Assembly: GCA_035582835.1 (NCBI GenBank)
Contig: JAYKAV010002109.1
Location: forward strand, 3,360,930 to 3,424,929
From: Phoebastria nigripes
Taxonomy: Eukaryota > Chordata > Aves > Procellariiformes > Diomedeidae
Direction: 5' to 3'
Length of the DNA: 64,000 nucleotides
The position numbers and the translations under genes were made by a program. The notes beneath the pieces are model-generated. The model did no database searches. It was given only the letters and a program-made list of their open reading frames with translations, and had not been told where the DNA came from. Of this stretch, positions 1 through 14,553 are shown one piece after another. Every line of letters starts with the position of its first letter. The first letter of the stretch is position 1.

Positions 1-25
1 TCAGGATTCACAGAAAGAGCTTAAG
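1..25 (+). CDS. KLHL4: Possible 3' end of the preceding KLHL4 coding exon
   Basis: The window opens with 25 bases followed by a near-perfect donor, AAG|GTAAGTA, at 25/26. Reading from base 3 gives RIHRKSL plus two leftover bases (AG). The first certain exon at 16134 needs exactly two bases to complete its first codon, giving Arg and then [10 protein letters not shown]. The frame has no stop. Only 25 bases are visible, and a phase match happens by chance one time in three, so this is an inference. If it is wrong, the true upstream exon lies before the window or elsewhere in 1-16133. Confidence 0.42.
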
Positions 26-3000
26 GTAAGTATAGGAAATAAACTTAAAAAATAATCTCTAAAACAAAGCTATAACAAAATTTCCTCTGTGAAATCAGAC
101 TCCACCTCAGTGACTCTATCGTCAGATACACTGGCACGAGAACTTCCTACGCAGCTCTGACAGCAAATCTTCTCCCAGTCCACCCCCTTCCCTCCCTTTC
201 CAAGCAAATGCTTAAGAGTCAAAACCCAATTCAAAGCTAATTAAAATAGATAGCACAAGACCTTAGAGCCTGGCTCTTTCCAACAATTCTGCCCATCCAA
301 TAATTATTAGCAGAAAACGTCTTTCACTTCATTCTAGTAACTGTTTCCGTTCTACACGATAAGTCAGGCTATTTCACTAAGAGTCTGTCTGCTGCTCACA
401 GGTAACAAGTAGGATAACTAAAAGTATTTAAAGGAACACCCTACCTTGTAGCCATTACTTCATTCAAGGTTGAAATATATGATATGGTGTCTAAATGACT
501 GCAGTTTAAAAATGTTTTGTCAGGAAACAGGCACTGGATTCTCATGCTGTGTTCTACAGCTGCACAAGGCTGCCTTATTTAGAAATGAAACAGCACGTGA
601 AGAGTACCTGATTAAATGTTTGCTTCATTGTTTTCTCAACTAAAACCCATTTAGGCTAAACCAATGTATTTATTGGAAAAGAAAGCAATGTCTGATACCT
701 GGTTGTTTCTTCAGTTTTGCTACATATATTTTGAAAATCTTTGGACAAGAATCTAGATATCTTACCTGTATACTAACATTTGATTTAATCAAATTCAAGC
801 TCTCTCAGCCAGCTTCTAACTTTTTAAATGTATGACTTCATGGCTAGTTGCATTAGGATCTGAAAATCAATATCCATGGGTTATGTCTCAGATTTGTTGC
901 TTGCTTCTTATATAAACTCAGAGAAATCACTTAGCCTCTTGGTATCACAGTTTACTCATGTTAAAGGTAGCATTTGATACCTATTTTCCTAGGGACACAA
1001 TAAGAACTGATCAGTGTTTTCAAATATCAGAATTTGCCTGCAAACGGCTACTAAAATGCAAAGTGGAATGCATGTACATTATGATTGATGCATTATGCTA
1101 TATAGTTGCACAGTTTATCTTCTCATGATAGTAATATCATAAAAATCAAAGTCTAATACTTTAACTAGAAGTTTCCTGTTAATAAGCAGTAGAGACCACC
1201 AATATACTTATAATAGAATGTTTTGAACAGCAAACAAAGGGAATACATTTGATAAAGTGGACAGCCACTGTCACCATTTGCTATGCTTCGGTTTACCTGT
1301 AAATTAGAAGTCAAGAGGAAGGGAGGCATTCTTGCAAGAAATGAGCATTTTCAAAGCCTGTTCATCTTAATAGAAGTTGAGAAAATGAAGAACCTTTTTG
1401 AACTGGGCAAATATACCTTGATTTAAATGGAAATTGTGAGCAAACCACTAAGAAATCCTAGGAGTTGGAGAAAAGCTATTTTAAGCTATTACATATGGTT
1501 TGCGTTGCTAGGGAAACCTCTTTTACAGTGTTCATTTAGCACAGATGCTCAGGAAAGCTCTGTGGCTCCATGTCGCACCGTTTCAGAATGCTCCAGAATG
1601 TGAAGAAATAGAGATGCACATATACACACATGCAGACAAAAATATCTCTGTGATTTTATCTTAGTCATGTTCTACATCTTTTGTAGAAGTTAGTTCTTTC
1701 CATTTCTGCCATGACCACAGTGATAAATCAAAAGCTTTGTAATTAAAAAGCTCTATTTCCAGACTGAGGATATTTGTTCAAACATTACCTTCCGTTTTGA
1801 TCCATTTGAGTTCATATTTTAGATAGTCATCTATTTAGAGCAAAAGATTTGCCTTTGCCATATACGTAGTGAAAATGCAAGGAGAAAGACCAGCTCTGGT
1901 GACACCATTTCTGGCCCATCCTTTTGACCCTAGGGCAGATGTGACTTGCCAAAACAGATCATATAACCTGCTCCATGCAGGCTTTACTGCCAGAGTGTTC
2001 TGCATTCTCCCTTCACCTCTTTAGTGCCCAGGTAGGTGACAGCCTGGAAGGCAGTTGCAGTCTGCCATGATCAGAGACACACCTGCCTCTCTGCTGAGGG
2101 GGCAGGAGGGCTCAGGCCCTGAGCATGCCACGGAGCATGAAAAATGTATGCTGCCTTTTCTTTTCTTTTTCAGAGAGCAACAGCTCCAGAAATTTAGAAA
2201 ACACAGGATTTGAATTATTGAAAAATAATTACCTTTTCAAATTTTCCAATATTTCCATCTCTCAGTTTTAAGAGACCTTGTTTATAATTTGGGGAATGGC
2301 ATATTATTGCGGTATACCATTATCCACTCTTGGTGCACTCGTGGATCCCACATCAAAGAGGGTGCATTCTCACTGTCTATCCAAGCAAGGTACTTCAAAA
2401 TTGCATTAAAACAATTAATGAATTCAGCTATGTGAATTGTAACCCCTGTGCAGGATGGACCTGCAAATACATGCAGAATCACATTTTGGGGACCTGTGTA
2501 CGTGCAGTCACATANTAGGTATATAACTAGTCCTATGAGTATGCTGCAAGCTCAGGAAGCAGCTTTTGAGAGTTTTTTTATTGGACCATATGGTATGCCA
2601 GGAACCAGTATTTTGAGTACTAAACTTCTAAGGCCTTGAAAATCTTACTTACAATTTAACAATGATTTGTAGTTTGAACCTTCCTCAACAAAATAAAAAA
2701 AGGCAACAGAAAATATTTTTTTAAGAAAACATTTCTTAGAAAGCTAAAAATTAAGTCCATCTATGGACGCGCTATTGAAGGCACCCCATAATGTGCTGTT
2801 ATAGGCACATGACTTTTGTTTATTCAATCCAAAATACAAAGAATAAACCAAAAAGATACTTGCTGATAAAGAGGAGAATAAAGATATACTCTGAACAAAA
2901 AATATGGTGTTCTACAGCTTGAAATTGTGTTTATAATAGATATATATTGATCTAACCAAACATTAATAACTGTAGAACCCAAACTTGCCAGTATTGCCTA

Positions 3001-5171
3001 TTTGCAAACCATAATGTTATTTACATATCAGAGGGTAAAGTAAGAAAAAGAAAGAGACAGCAGGTTAGAGATTAGTAGGGTCTTAGCACCACCAGAATAG
3101 GTTTAGGCTAGGTAGGAGAGAGGCAGAAACTGATTCTTGCTACAAAGTAATTTAACTGGAGTAATGAAAACCGTCAGTTATTTTGGACATCACAACTACA
3201 GCTTTCTGCAGAAAGTTCTCTATTTTGTCCAATACACTGGGGAGTTTTGTGCTTCTTTTCTGGGTCATGCAGTGTAATTCAAAACATATGTAAACACTGA
3301 ACTATGATTGTATCAAGAGTTTTAAACCAAACATACATAAATATCTTTTAGCACAATACTTTTTAAAAAGCATTTAAAGATTGAAATGCGTGTTCTGAGT
3401 CATGATTTTCATGACTGTCTCACAGAGGACATTCACAGAAGATTGCCTCCAGTCTATCCGGCTGGTCATTCAGTTTACAGAAAACTACTTGTAAAGCCAG
3501 AAATTCCCTCCTATGCCATTACTTACACCCCCCACCCCTCACCAGTGGCTTAGGATGGACTTTTGATCTTTCTGTCTGAGATTCTTGACCTAGTAAAATC
3601 ATCCAGCAGTACGGCCAACTCAGTCTCTTGATATATCTTGTCATAGTGGATTTACAAGCAGTGTAAGACAGCTTCCTGGGAAGTTACAGCGTTGTGATCA
3701 TGCAGGAGCCAGACTGTTCAATCAGAACACAATGAAGCAGTGAGAAAAGCGCAGGAAGGAACAAGGTTGTAAGTCAGGACTAATTTTTTGTCTTAATTTG
3801 TTTTTTTCATTCACTTAAAGGATCCCAAATTCATCTAGAAAAGAAATTTAGAGTGGCTTGGTGTTACAATATGCCAATAAAGTTGCTCAGCGTGAAGCTC
3901 CCATGGGATGCCACAAAGCAGTAGAGCTTATATGTGCCTCTTACTTCCTCATTCAATATGTAGCTCAATTACTAGTTAGCTGTTTAAAGTTTCCTTATAC
4001 TTTTTCACTTAGTGTTACAGTGAATTTGAACCCAAACTTAACACAATTAGTAAAAGAACAAGGTCAGAACTGGAAGGACAGTTTGGCCTGGTCAGTGGAG
4101 CAACAGAACTCTGATACATTTACTAGCAAGCTATTGAGCTTTTATTCTTCATCTGGAATTATTTCCTTATATATTTTAAACAATACATCAGGTTGATACC
4201 TCATCTTTGAATTTTCACAAATTGTTTTATTTTAACTCTCTACAGTTCCTAAAACATCCTTTGTTGTTCCCCATATGTCAAGTCATTAAGTGAAAAGGCT
4301 GGTATTTCACTTTTACTGGCTACTGCTGTGACATTTTGTCAATCAATTGATGGCAAAACCCACAAATTTTTACCTTTTCTAATAAGTAGCTTTAAGTCAT
4401 AACCATATTTTAAAATAATTTTGGAGAATAACATAGCTGAAATGCGAAATCTCTAATTGCTAGACTCCTAACTTTCTCATCTCTTACTTTTTTATTCTAT
4501 AAACTGATGCTGAGGTCTTTCGGTTTTCCTATACCCCAAATACTCTCCCTCAAATGCAAGATCAATTTCTAATGTAGATTTTTTGGAGGAACGACTTGCA
4601 ATATATTAAGGTGATCTGTACACTTANGGCAAGACTGAAAGGTAAGACCCCAGCAAAAAAGTGTCCTGACTCAGAAGCAACATAAATATAGTTTCAGCTT
4701 TGCCTGTTCAATTTAATACATCAAATTTCAAATTGAATTTGAAGGGAACATCAATTTTATTCAATAAAGAGGTGTTCAGCAGACAGTGTCTAGCAAAAGG
4801 TGAGCAGGAAAGGCTGACCTACCCTTAAAACATTTGATTAGCTCTCACTTGATCTTCTCGCTGGTGGAAACATGGTCAGTAGGAACACAGCAGAATATAT
4901 GTTATGATATTGCACAAAGATTAAATAACTAATAGCAGTTTTCTACAGTCATAAGAGAAAACTGTGTGAGAAACTGAGCAACTTCCCAAAAGAGAAGCTA
5001 GATCATAATAATTTCCAGAGAGGGGAGCATCAATGCTTTCAGGACAAGCTTAAAACATTTAGATGGTAACAGATAACTGTTTACATTAATCTACTTAAAG
5101 ACTTTTTACTCTCCAGTTGAAATCCTCATTAAGTATATTATTACCCCCTTCCAGTTTTTCAAATTACCAGG

Positions 5172-5345
5172 AGTCACAGGATCATAAGATCACAGGATAA
5201 TTTGGGTTGGAAGGGATCTCAGGAGGTCTCTAGCCCAATCTCTGCTCAAAGGAGGGTCAGCTGTGAGATCAGCCCAGATTGCTCTGGGCTTTATCCAGTT
5301 GGGTCTTGAAAACCTCTAAGGATGGAGACTACACAATGTGGTGGA
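5172..5345 (-). mobile_element. CR1 LINE 3' end fragment, minus orientation
   Basis: The plus strand reads CACAGGATAATTTGGGTTGG, then AAGGGATCTCAGGAGGTC and a CCAATCTCTGCTCAAAG-like stretch, followed by GTTGGGTCTTGAAAACCTC and AAGGATGGAGAC. This is the familiar reverse complement of the CR1 3' end. The copy is 5'-truncated and diverged, with no coding potential. The borders are approximate. Confidence 0.8.
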
Positions 5346-8300
5346 TATCTTGTAACATATTTTCACTGAAACAATACAGATTGCAAGCAACCTAAATAAT
5401 CAATTCCTTCTTCAGGAGGCAGAAAACAAATGTAAGGAAAGATTTGGNTTTTTTTCTATCAAGATTGGCTATGATAGCATATTATCACATGCTTAATTTA
5501 GTTATTGTTATATTACAACCTCAGCAAGTTGTAATACATATTTTATTGAATAAANGTGATAAAATTGCTATGTTATTTTTTGTAAGATCACATTATAATG
5601 CAATTTTGCCTCCCTTCAGCTAGAATAGTGAATAGTACAGGCACTCCAGGAAAAAAATCTGTCATAATAATACAATAAGCAATATTTTCCGCAGTTGATA
5701 TCAGTTCCACTTGTACTTTTCAGCCTTTCTTTATTTTTCTTTTGATTTTGCATACTACTTTTATTTAGATTTCATGTTTTTATTCCAATTCAGTTACAGT
5801 GATCTGACAGTGACACAGACCCTGGCTCGTTGGAGCAGTTATCACTATTATCGGCCAGGATAAATGCTAAGTCACCAATGGCATGAAGAGTACAGGTTTT
5901 CTTAAGACATATTGTCACAAATAGTGTTGAATACACTTGATACTGTCAAATGAAAGTAGACCTAATAGCCTATCTGTAAAGGTTGTAAAGACAATTCTCT
6001 TTCTATCTTACAAAGATGCTATGGACTCATGAATAGAGGTTTCCTCAATAAGCAATTATTTTAAGTTGCTGTCTCAAAAACCTACTTTTCTGAGGAAGCA
6101 TACTAGATGTTCAGTGGACATTAATTTCAATTAATTTCATTAATTAGCAAAAATGCATATAATAATGAATACTAAGGTATTTCTCAGATATTATAAAAGT
6201 GAAAGTCAGTGACCAAGGATAAAAGCAGGAGATAAAGCACAATAGTCTACAAAATTTATAACATTAACAATTCCTTCCAGTATATATGGGAGGGTATTCA
6301 GCGTATGCTGTATTTATTGCACTGACTTCAAAGCAAATCCACTCAATTGAGCCAGATATGAATACAGCGGGCTAAGTTATTTTAATACCTTTCTAGACTT
6401 AGGTTTGAGTTATGTTTTCTGACACAGAAAACCAGAAGATGATAACTAGCTGGAGAATACTTTGGTATCAGGATACCTGTACCTATGAACACATAGAAAT
6501 ATTTGGCTATAACAGAGGGAAACACTCTCAGGGTATAGTTACACAATTAAGAAGAGGGAGGAATTGACCACAGATAAAGTTATGTAGCTAACAAAACCTC
6601 ACAGAATAGAAAACTTCAGTCTACCTCTCAAGCGTGTTTTCTGTCTGTGAGGCTGACCATACCTTTATACACATTCTCTCTCACTCTTCTCTAACAAATC
6701 TGTAATTATGATAAACTAAAAAGAAAAGTACAAAACCAGAAAGTCGTGAAACAACCTGAGGTCAGTAGTAAGAAGTGTCTCACTAAATAAGCAGGTGATT
6801 TAGGTTTTAATCACTTCCTTGTTGTATCCTCTGCTAATCCTGAGCTGTAAATGAAGAGAGTAATAAACATTCCCTTCCCCCTTAATTTGGAGAGAAAGAA
6901 AAATCAACAGTAACTTTGAGACTGATCTGTTAAATACTCCTACAGCACACCTGTTTAACAGGGCACACTGGCTAAACAGGTTAAGAATCAGACTTTTTTT
7001 CCATTGCAGTACTGTTTAGCCTTGAATGAGGTATCCAGCAGATCAGCTGAATCAGGAGAGGAGATATTTGGAACAAGCCCATAGAATTTTACATTACTGG
7101 GGAAATGTCACGTAAAGTGAAGTGAAATTTAAAGTGGTGCCTTCAGCTGAAGTGGGGATTATCACATTTTCCCATTTAAGTGAAACATAAGTCTTTTTAT
7201 TGCTTAGTTAGAATCTAAACAGATAGAAGTAGAAAAGAAAAAAATGCAGAAAATTAAATGGTCATGGCAAGCACAAGAATAGAGTCCTTTTGCCTTTGAT
7301 GAAGTACAAAAAAGAAGTGAGAAGCATGTATTAAGGTATTATGGTAGTGGTTTGAGTTTTCATAAATCAAGAGGCCTTAAAAAATCTCACAGCAGTATCC
7401 ATATCTGATTAGCTGCAAGGCTCAAAACGATAGGAGCAAGGACAGTTGCTATTGAGACTGTTACTCTCTGGCTTTTCAAAATTCTGTCCACTGCAGACGG
7501 AACCACTTCACATTTGTTTTTTTCTTATACTTGTATGTCCCAAGCTCCCCTTTGTTCCACTTTTGCCAACAACAGTGAAAGGGGATAGCATAAAGCAGGT
7601 TTTCTTCCCAACAGTCTCTCCCATCAGGAGTCTTTCTGAAAGGTGCTTAATGAAGTAAAAAACATGGACTTAATTAGTTTCATCTGGCAATAGTCATGCT
7701 TGGATTTAAAACAAAATTTTTTGCCATTGGCTTGTGGGTTTTTTTTGTGTCCCCTCTAAATAAAAATGCCACGAGCTCATGTCCAGCATTTAGTCATTAC
7801 TTTTCATTTTGACAGCTTGAGGTAGTGCTATATCATGCCTTTTGGTCACATCATTTTTTGTTCTTTAGAAAGATGCTATTAAATTATCTAACAATATTAT
7901 CACTAGCTACAAGAAAGTTGAGCAAGAAGTAGTCAGCCTCACTGAATTTCTCCTTCATGACTTTTAATTTCCCTCCAACATAATCATGTAATATAAACGT
8001 TGGATTAGAAATCGTGCATTGCAGTGACGACTGCAGAATGCTTCTTGTACTGTTGGGAGTCTGTGTTAATCAAGACAATGAAGTATTCCGCATAGTTTAC
8101 ATTATATCATGCCTTGCATGGTAAATTTCAATGTACAATGACTTAGTATTGATTTTCTTGTTTGTCTTAGGAAAAATAAATGTTAATTAAAACATAATTT
8201 TGCTTTAAAATGAGTTATACAACAATATTCACCATGCCAGACAATATTGCCATGCAGGGAAATACTTCCTTCTTCTGCAGGAAATGGTTGAATCAGCGCA

Positions 8301-11300
8301 TTAGTGGTTAAGCATGCTGGTTCAGAGAAAAGGATAGGCTTTTGGTTGCTATAATAAATAATAACTACAGGTCCTAATCATCACTGGTATAAAAACCATC
8401 AGGGCTAATGTCTTCAATTTCTATGAAGTGGCNGCTTCCTACATCAGTATTTAACCTAGTATTTTCTAATCAAACTTTTAAGTTAGTTCAAAAACATCTG
8501 TTGATATTAGTGTATGGAAATTGATTTTATTACTGAGGAGCCATAGTTACAGAGCAAGATTCAATTTTTGTAACTCAGTTTTTGTAATTTCCTTATCCTT
8601 ATATGGCATCTGCTTAACTTTGTGCAGTTATCGAGGTAGTTATAAAGGAATGGCATGCAGACTTTACATCTGATTAATTCTGAACAATTTTCAACATTAC
8701 TTGTAATCTCAAAATATCTACTTTAAAACTTTCTATCTGTGATTAGTAAGGTGATAGCTTTTATATACATGCAAACAAAGAGCAAAAAGTGAACTCAAGT
8801 ATTGCTTATGATTAGAGAAAAAAGGCACATGGGTATTTGAGATAAGCAGTCCCCACTACATTTGGCATTATCAAGAACAAAGGTTAATTTTAAGATGGTA
8901 ATATACATACTTCTATCTTTTTACCTGCAACGTTTCACTTAGCTATTATTCTCTATTACATAATGTAAATGAATACAGTGTTAATTCTCCTGGAGGATAA
9001 TGTTCTTGAATGGTGTTTTAAGATGGCATTAATTTAAATGATTGAATATAGACATATATCTATTATAATAAAACACTCATGGACGTACAGGCAGTGTGCT
9101 CTCCAGACTGATTAGATATTGCTAGAGCTCCAATTTTTAAGAAAGTATCTCCTGCTATGGAAATCAGTGTTCTTAAGTCATACCATTATAATGTTTATAG
9201 TAAAGTTTCATATTCAGATTAGTCAGAATCAGGAAGAGAATCATTATTTAAATTGAAAACTCCTACTATATTACAAATTTTAACACGACAGGTCACTGTG
9301 ATAAAGTCCGTAGTTATACTGTGTAATCCAATGGCCATCAAATATCAGAAGAAAGATTTGCTGATTTTTGCTCCTGCACTCTTTTTAGTGAATTCAACAA
9401 TTTAAACCAGCTCACTAGAAACCTCTTTGTTTGGCCTATGAATGTTGCACTTTGGGCATCTATCTCGGAGCTGTGGATTTTACTCCCAGTGGAGCTGCAC
9501 TACCACCCTGAGTCCTTTTGGGAAGGCAGTGTGGGGCACTGCNTGCAAAGCCACAGAGGCCAACAGGACTTGCTCCATGGCCTTTCCCAACCTATCATTC
9601 TGACTTAAGAGAAGCGGAGGCCAGTTGACTCCTAATTTTAACGTCTCTTGAAATTTGTGAATGGGTTTGCAATAAATTGCTGAGCAATTTTCAAAGCTGA
9701 GCCCAAAAACTCAGAAACAAAATCCCATAGACAGTGTCTTCTGGATAAGCATTTATATAATAGTGAAATTTTTAAATGTTTGTCTTCAGCAGTAAAACAA
9801 AAATGATTCACATAGTACTATAGTGCAACCAAAGAAGATCTGGACCAGATCTTACTGTGCTTTTACACAGTAATAAATTATGGAAAGTACTTTCTACGTA
9901 CATAGGAATATCCCATTTCTTAATTATCTGTATAAAGCAAATTGCGAGCATAAAACTCTACTGTAGACACAAGATGCTAATAAAGGAATGCATGAAGCTT
10001 GCAACAAACCGTCTTCCTAGTAGCAAAAGATCAACAACTGAGGGAGTACACATGCTAATAAGAACAATCTGCACTGCAGTGAGCCTGGAAAATAATTTTA
10101 TAATTAACATCCTCTGTTAAAAAAATAAATATACAATTTCCAAAGGAAAACAGCTTACTGGGGAGAGTGTTTAGATCTACCCCTCTTTGTAACATGAAAT
10201 CATGATGTGTCCGCAGCTGACACCAGCATAAAGGACTGCACAGTGCTCAGGGACTCTGCAGTTTGGTTGGAGCCTCTGTTTTCCAGTGGAATTACCCCAC
10301 CAAATACATGCTTTCTATTCATAGGAGAATTCAAAATATCCTAACCCAAATTCATCCTGATATGAATCATAATTCATATATTATCAAGTCTGGGGAGAAG
10401 AACAAAACTCAAAACAGCGACAGTACTTTCAGTGGTATGCTGAAGCTCCTGTGTTTAATGATATGCACACTCATACTTGTAATCCCAAACGCGAAAAGTT
10501 ATTTTAACTAATGCCAACTGAGAAAAGTGGCAGGTTTATGTTAATACTAGCAACAAAAGATTATTAAAAACAGGCAGTTTCAAGAGCTCCAAGTTCTAAA
10601 GGAATTGTCAATATGAACTTTCAATTTAGATAGGTTAGAAGTCAGCAGTCTCTCCATTAACTTAAATAACTGTACATTTCAGCTGCTTATTTCTTCATTT
10701 GCCACATCATTTTCTGTCATTGTTATTACCTCAGCAGTCATCAACATATAGTACAATTTTCCATACTCTTTTGGCTGAAAGTTTTTTACCCATACCCTAA
10801 AAACTTCAACACAATCTTTAGCTGTTATATTTACAAAGAATAAATAATAAAGGAGACAATTGCAGTAGAAATTTTAAGGCAGAGGTTAGGACAGTTACTG
10901 ATGTGGCATAATTATATCAGCAAGCAATTAGTACAGGTGCATCAACTTTATTATTATTTTACCTGTGTTCAGAAACGGCTTCCTAACTGAAATATTTTTC
11001 TTATTTCTCAGCCTACTGGTGTGGTTTACCTCTAACAGATGCTATGGTCCTATGATTTGACCTAGGAAAACAGCATCTCTCAATCTCCAACCCCACGACA
11101 CTGCCCAACAGACAGAGGGTCAGAGCTCAAACAGCTGCATAGGAGAGAGTCTGCCTATGTGGGGGTTGACTGCAGTTTTCTTGAATAAGCAGAAACAAAT
11201 GAGAGAAGAAAAAAATGATGAGTTGCATTGTAAATATTGCTGCACAAACAAACTGAATTGATGAAGCTGCAGTTTTGCCTCATGCCTTGTCACCGCTAAA

Positions 11301-11885
11301 GCACATACAGTGTACCACAGAGCTGAAGTCACACTGGTGTTTTCAGCTATGATAAAGTCCTTAGGATGTCTAATGTCTCTAACTGGTATCCAGTTTGCTG
11401 CTGATGGCTGGTATGATTTACAGTGCAGAGGTAAGCTGATCCAAAATCAGAATCTTTAAGTGACACGGATAACTGAACTGTTACTTGATTAAACTGAATT
11501 TCACAAATATTATAGCAGGTTAACTAGGTACATTCAACAAATATCCGAGAAAGAAGTGGTCACCATAAGAAAAAAAAAAAAGCGCCTTATCAAGAACAAC
11601 AAAATTAAAATACTGCATTTCATCACCTAGTTTTCATGCAATATTATGCTTCTAAGCTTCGTTATCATCAGGTTTACTTTCTGGTTTTTGGCCATAGGCA
11701 CACTTAATGAGGCACTTTAAGAACATACTGAATTTTAAAAAGGACATGGCAAATAAATGGCATTTATGTTTTATCATGTTCTAATTAACTAATGAGGAAA
11801 ATTGAATTTATCCTTTATATACTGATTAATGAAGAGTGCTGTGCTGATTAATGAAGACAGAAAAAATTTTAACGTAATTCAGAAA

Positions 11886-11960
11886 TTTAAAGAATTGTAG
11901 GCCTGGAATGAACCACAAAACTCATCACGTCAATTCTTCTGACCAAAGAAAAGATGAAGT
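11886..11960 (-). mobile_element. Possible very old CR1 3' end relic
   Basis: The stretch AAAGAATTGTAGGCCTGGAA, followed by TGAACC and a weak TCATCACGTCAATTC segment, resembles the reverse-complemented CR1 3' end (AGAATTGTAGGGCTGGAAGGGACC type). Only about 60-70 bases align by eye, with several mismatches, so this is tentative. Confidence 0.35.
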
Positions 11961-12874
11961 TTTATCTCCACAACACCATTTTTGCNTCACAGCTTGTTTT
12001 GGGGTCCAGTATAATCTAGCTGTTGCCTCAACTGTCATTTCTTAGCCTGTGTTTCATTTAGGTAATTACTCACATGCAAGTGTGAGCAGGTCTTCGAAAA
12101 GTAAAAATTTGCCTAAAGTTCAAAAAGGAGAAAGGCAAAGATGGCTCTCTGAATTTAAATTCTGTTCCGAAAAGGTTTGTGACTTGCTATCATATATTGA
12201 TGTAACAATTAAATCTTATTTCTATCTTATGCTTTTCTGTAATAAAAATATGGAGCAGCATCAGAAGCAGAATTTGCCTGAAATGCATTCAGAACATTGT
12301 CTGCCTTTGCAAGTGAATCCCTGATAAATTTTCAAGAGTAGCTATACAAGTTGTTCATATCTCTTATATTTATTACATATCATCTCTCTTATATTTGTTA
12401 CACTTAAAACGTGCGATCCTAGCTCGATTTTGAAAATGTCATGTGAAATAGTATCAGAAGTCATCCAAAAGTCAAGATGACTTCTGACAACTAATGTTTT
12501 TCTCCCACTAAGCTTTGTTATCGTGTCAAAAAAGATAAATATTGTTATGACATGATTCGTTCTGAACTGCAATGCTAGCTGGTGTTTGTCTCCTTGTTAT
12601 CATCTAGATGTTTAATGCTTTTTGATTATTTCTTCAAGTTTTCAGTTTATATTGTCTGTTTCAAAATTTCATGTTGCTTCTTTTTAAAAATGGTACCATA
12701 TTTTCTGTATCCTTCACAAACCCTTACAGGAAAACTCTGAAATTATTTCACTTGGCTCTCTACCCAAGATGAAATTCATAGAGCTCAGCTACTTTGGAAT
12801 CATTTAAATATAGAGTTATCTCTGCTCTCTGTAGGCTAATCCACGTTCGTAAGCCATTATTACTAATGCTAATG

Positions 12875-12902
12875 GTGTTAGCATCCTAGTGAACGCTAAC
12901 AC
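12875..12902. repeat. Perfect 8-bp inverted repeat with 12-nt loop
   Basis: GTGTTAGC (12875-12882) is followed after 12 bases by its exact reverse complement GCTAACAC (12895-12902). It lies in the large intron. No function can be assigned, and a stem of this size arises by chance in windows of this length. Confidence 0.5.
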
Positions 12903-14376
12903 AAAGATGACATTAAACAGTTTGGNTTTCTGATTCTTCAGAACAGTTCACTGCTCATTTTCTCTCTTAACTGAGTGGAAAACGAATTCCTTGGTCATCA
13001 TAGGGCTAATGCACTTTTGGAGACTTTTATTACTCAATATTCAGATTTTGTTTGTCCAAACTTGTACACATTTTATAAAAACTAATATTACTCCATCTTC
13101 TACATGCTTCCTTTCTGAGTAGGTTCACATGAACCTTGAGTTCTCTTAATGTGTTGTTCTCAACACATTAACCCATACCACACAGAACAAGATGTGACAG
13201 GTAGACATATTCATACTAGCACATTTGCAGCTAGCTTGCCTATCTTTGTACTACAGTCCACAGCATCCCCTATTATGATTCAACATAAAGGCATCAGACT
13301 CAAGGATATTTTTACTGACTTCTTTCTTCAAGGTACTTTAATCTCTGTCTTCTTTAGTTCACTTTAGATCCCCAGTACTATATTGTGAAGGTCAATATTT
13401 GAGTTCTCTGCAGTGATAGCCATACACTAAGGAAAATATATAAATATTTATCTTTGAATTTAATTTTTCCCTTCTGTAATATACTATAGCTACCATTTTG
13501 AATCAGCTGCTGAAGATAAACCAGCAATTATAATATTAATATTAACAAAGTTAATGGAGCATGGTTTTTTGCTTCCAGTATTTTTCAGTCTGTGAAGACC
13601 TTTGTCTTTGAAATAATTAATTATGTTAGTGGTATTTCTGCTGTAGATAAAGGTCACTCTACCAAATGTGAAAAAAGTACCCAGGACTGAAGGAAATTAT
13701 TAGACTTTAAGTCCCTCTGTAAATATTTGCAGCTTAAAAACAATTGCTGTAACCACAAATACATACACAGTATGGGAAACTATTTCTTTCAAGAAACTGG
13801 TACTGTGCATTTGCAGTAGGGATGGTTGAGTATCATTTTAGTTGATTTCTGCAAACATCAAGGATAAGTGCAATGTAATACATACTTAAATACAATACTT
13901 AGAGTGGATATAATGAATCTGACAAAAGATATTTTTGAAAAAATAATTTTCTGATAAATGTTAAAGAAAGCTTAAGAAGTAAATAGCAAAACATGAATGT
14001 TANAGAGTATGAATTTGGCATCAAGTAGCTGATGCAAAACTAATGAGCATATAATCCAATTTTGCAGCTTCTTCATTTTCAATGAAGCGTTGAAGGAAAA
14101 CAAATAAAAAAGTATAGTCATTAAACTCACTGAGACAAATTAATTTTTGTAAGCTGTAAACTACAAAGGATACACATTATAGGTGAACTCGATTTGCCCC
14201 TTTTTCTTTTTAAAAAAAAGAAAAGAAAATGCATTTGAAATTGTAATAAAGAGCTTCAAAAGAAAGCTAGAGAGTCTATTGCACCGATTTGGTATATCTT
14301 AACGTGTTTGCAATTAGTAGTATAATCGGAGATTGCCCAGACACAAACATGTGCACACACGCAGTGCATCAGAGGA

Positions 14377-14553
14377 TTTCAGATGCATCAGGTCTGCTGT
14401 TTCTCAGGTGATGTATACATACACTTCAGGGCCGACGTACCTCAGTTATACCAAAAATAATGTGTCTCTGCAGACCGTAAATGATCTTACATATCCAGTG
14501 AGTCTGGCAGGGCCAGGCCTGAATGAATACGTTGAACTCTGGTGCATCTGAAA
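14377..14553. repeat. Spaced inverted repeat, 15-bp arms
   Basis: TTTCAGATGCATCAG at 14377-14391 and the reverse complement of 14539-14553 (TTTCAGATGCACCAG) match at 14 of 15 positions, with about 147 bases between them. The enclosed segment is somewhat richer in G+C than its surroundings. It might be the ends of a decayed small transposon, but I see no target-site duplication and cannot name a family. Confidence 0.35.

Noticed and set aside
2155..2175. Pyrimidine tract plus CAG as a possible 3' splice site of an extra exon
   Set aside because: The following frames close quickly and no matching donor in a useful phase is apparent; decoy acceptors are common in introns.
2282..2639. Overlapping short open frames on both strands
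   Set aside because: No domain, no splice context, contains an N; consistent with chance.
3858..4196. 112-codon plus-strand open frame
   Set aside because: No recognised family and composition like the surrounding intron; no supporting splice sites seen.
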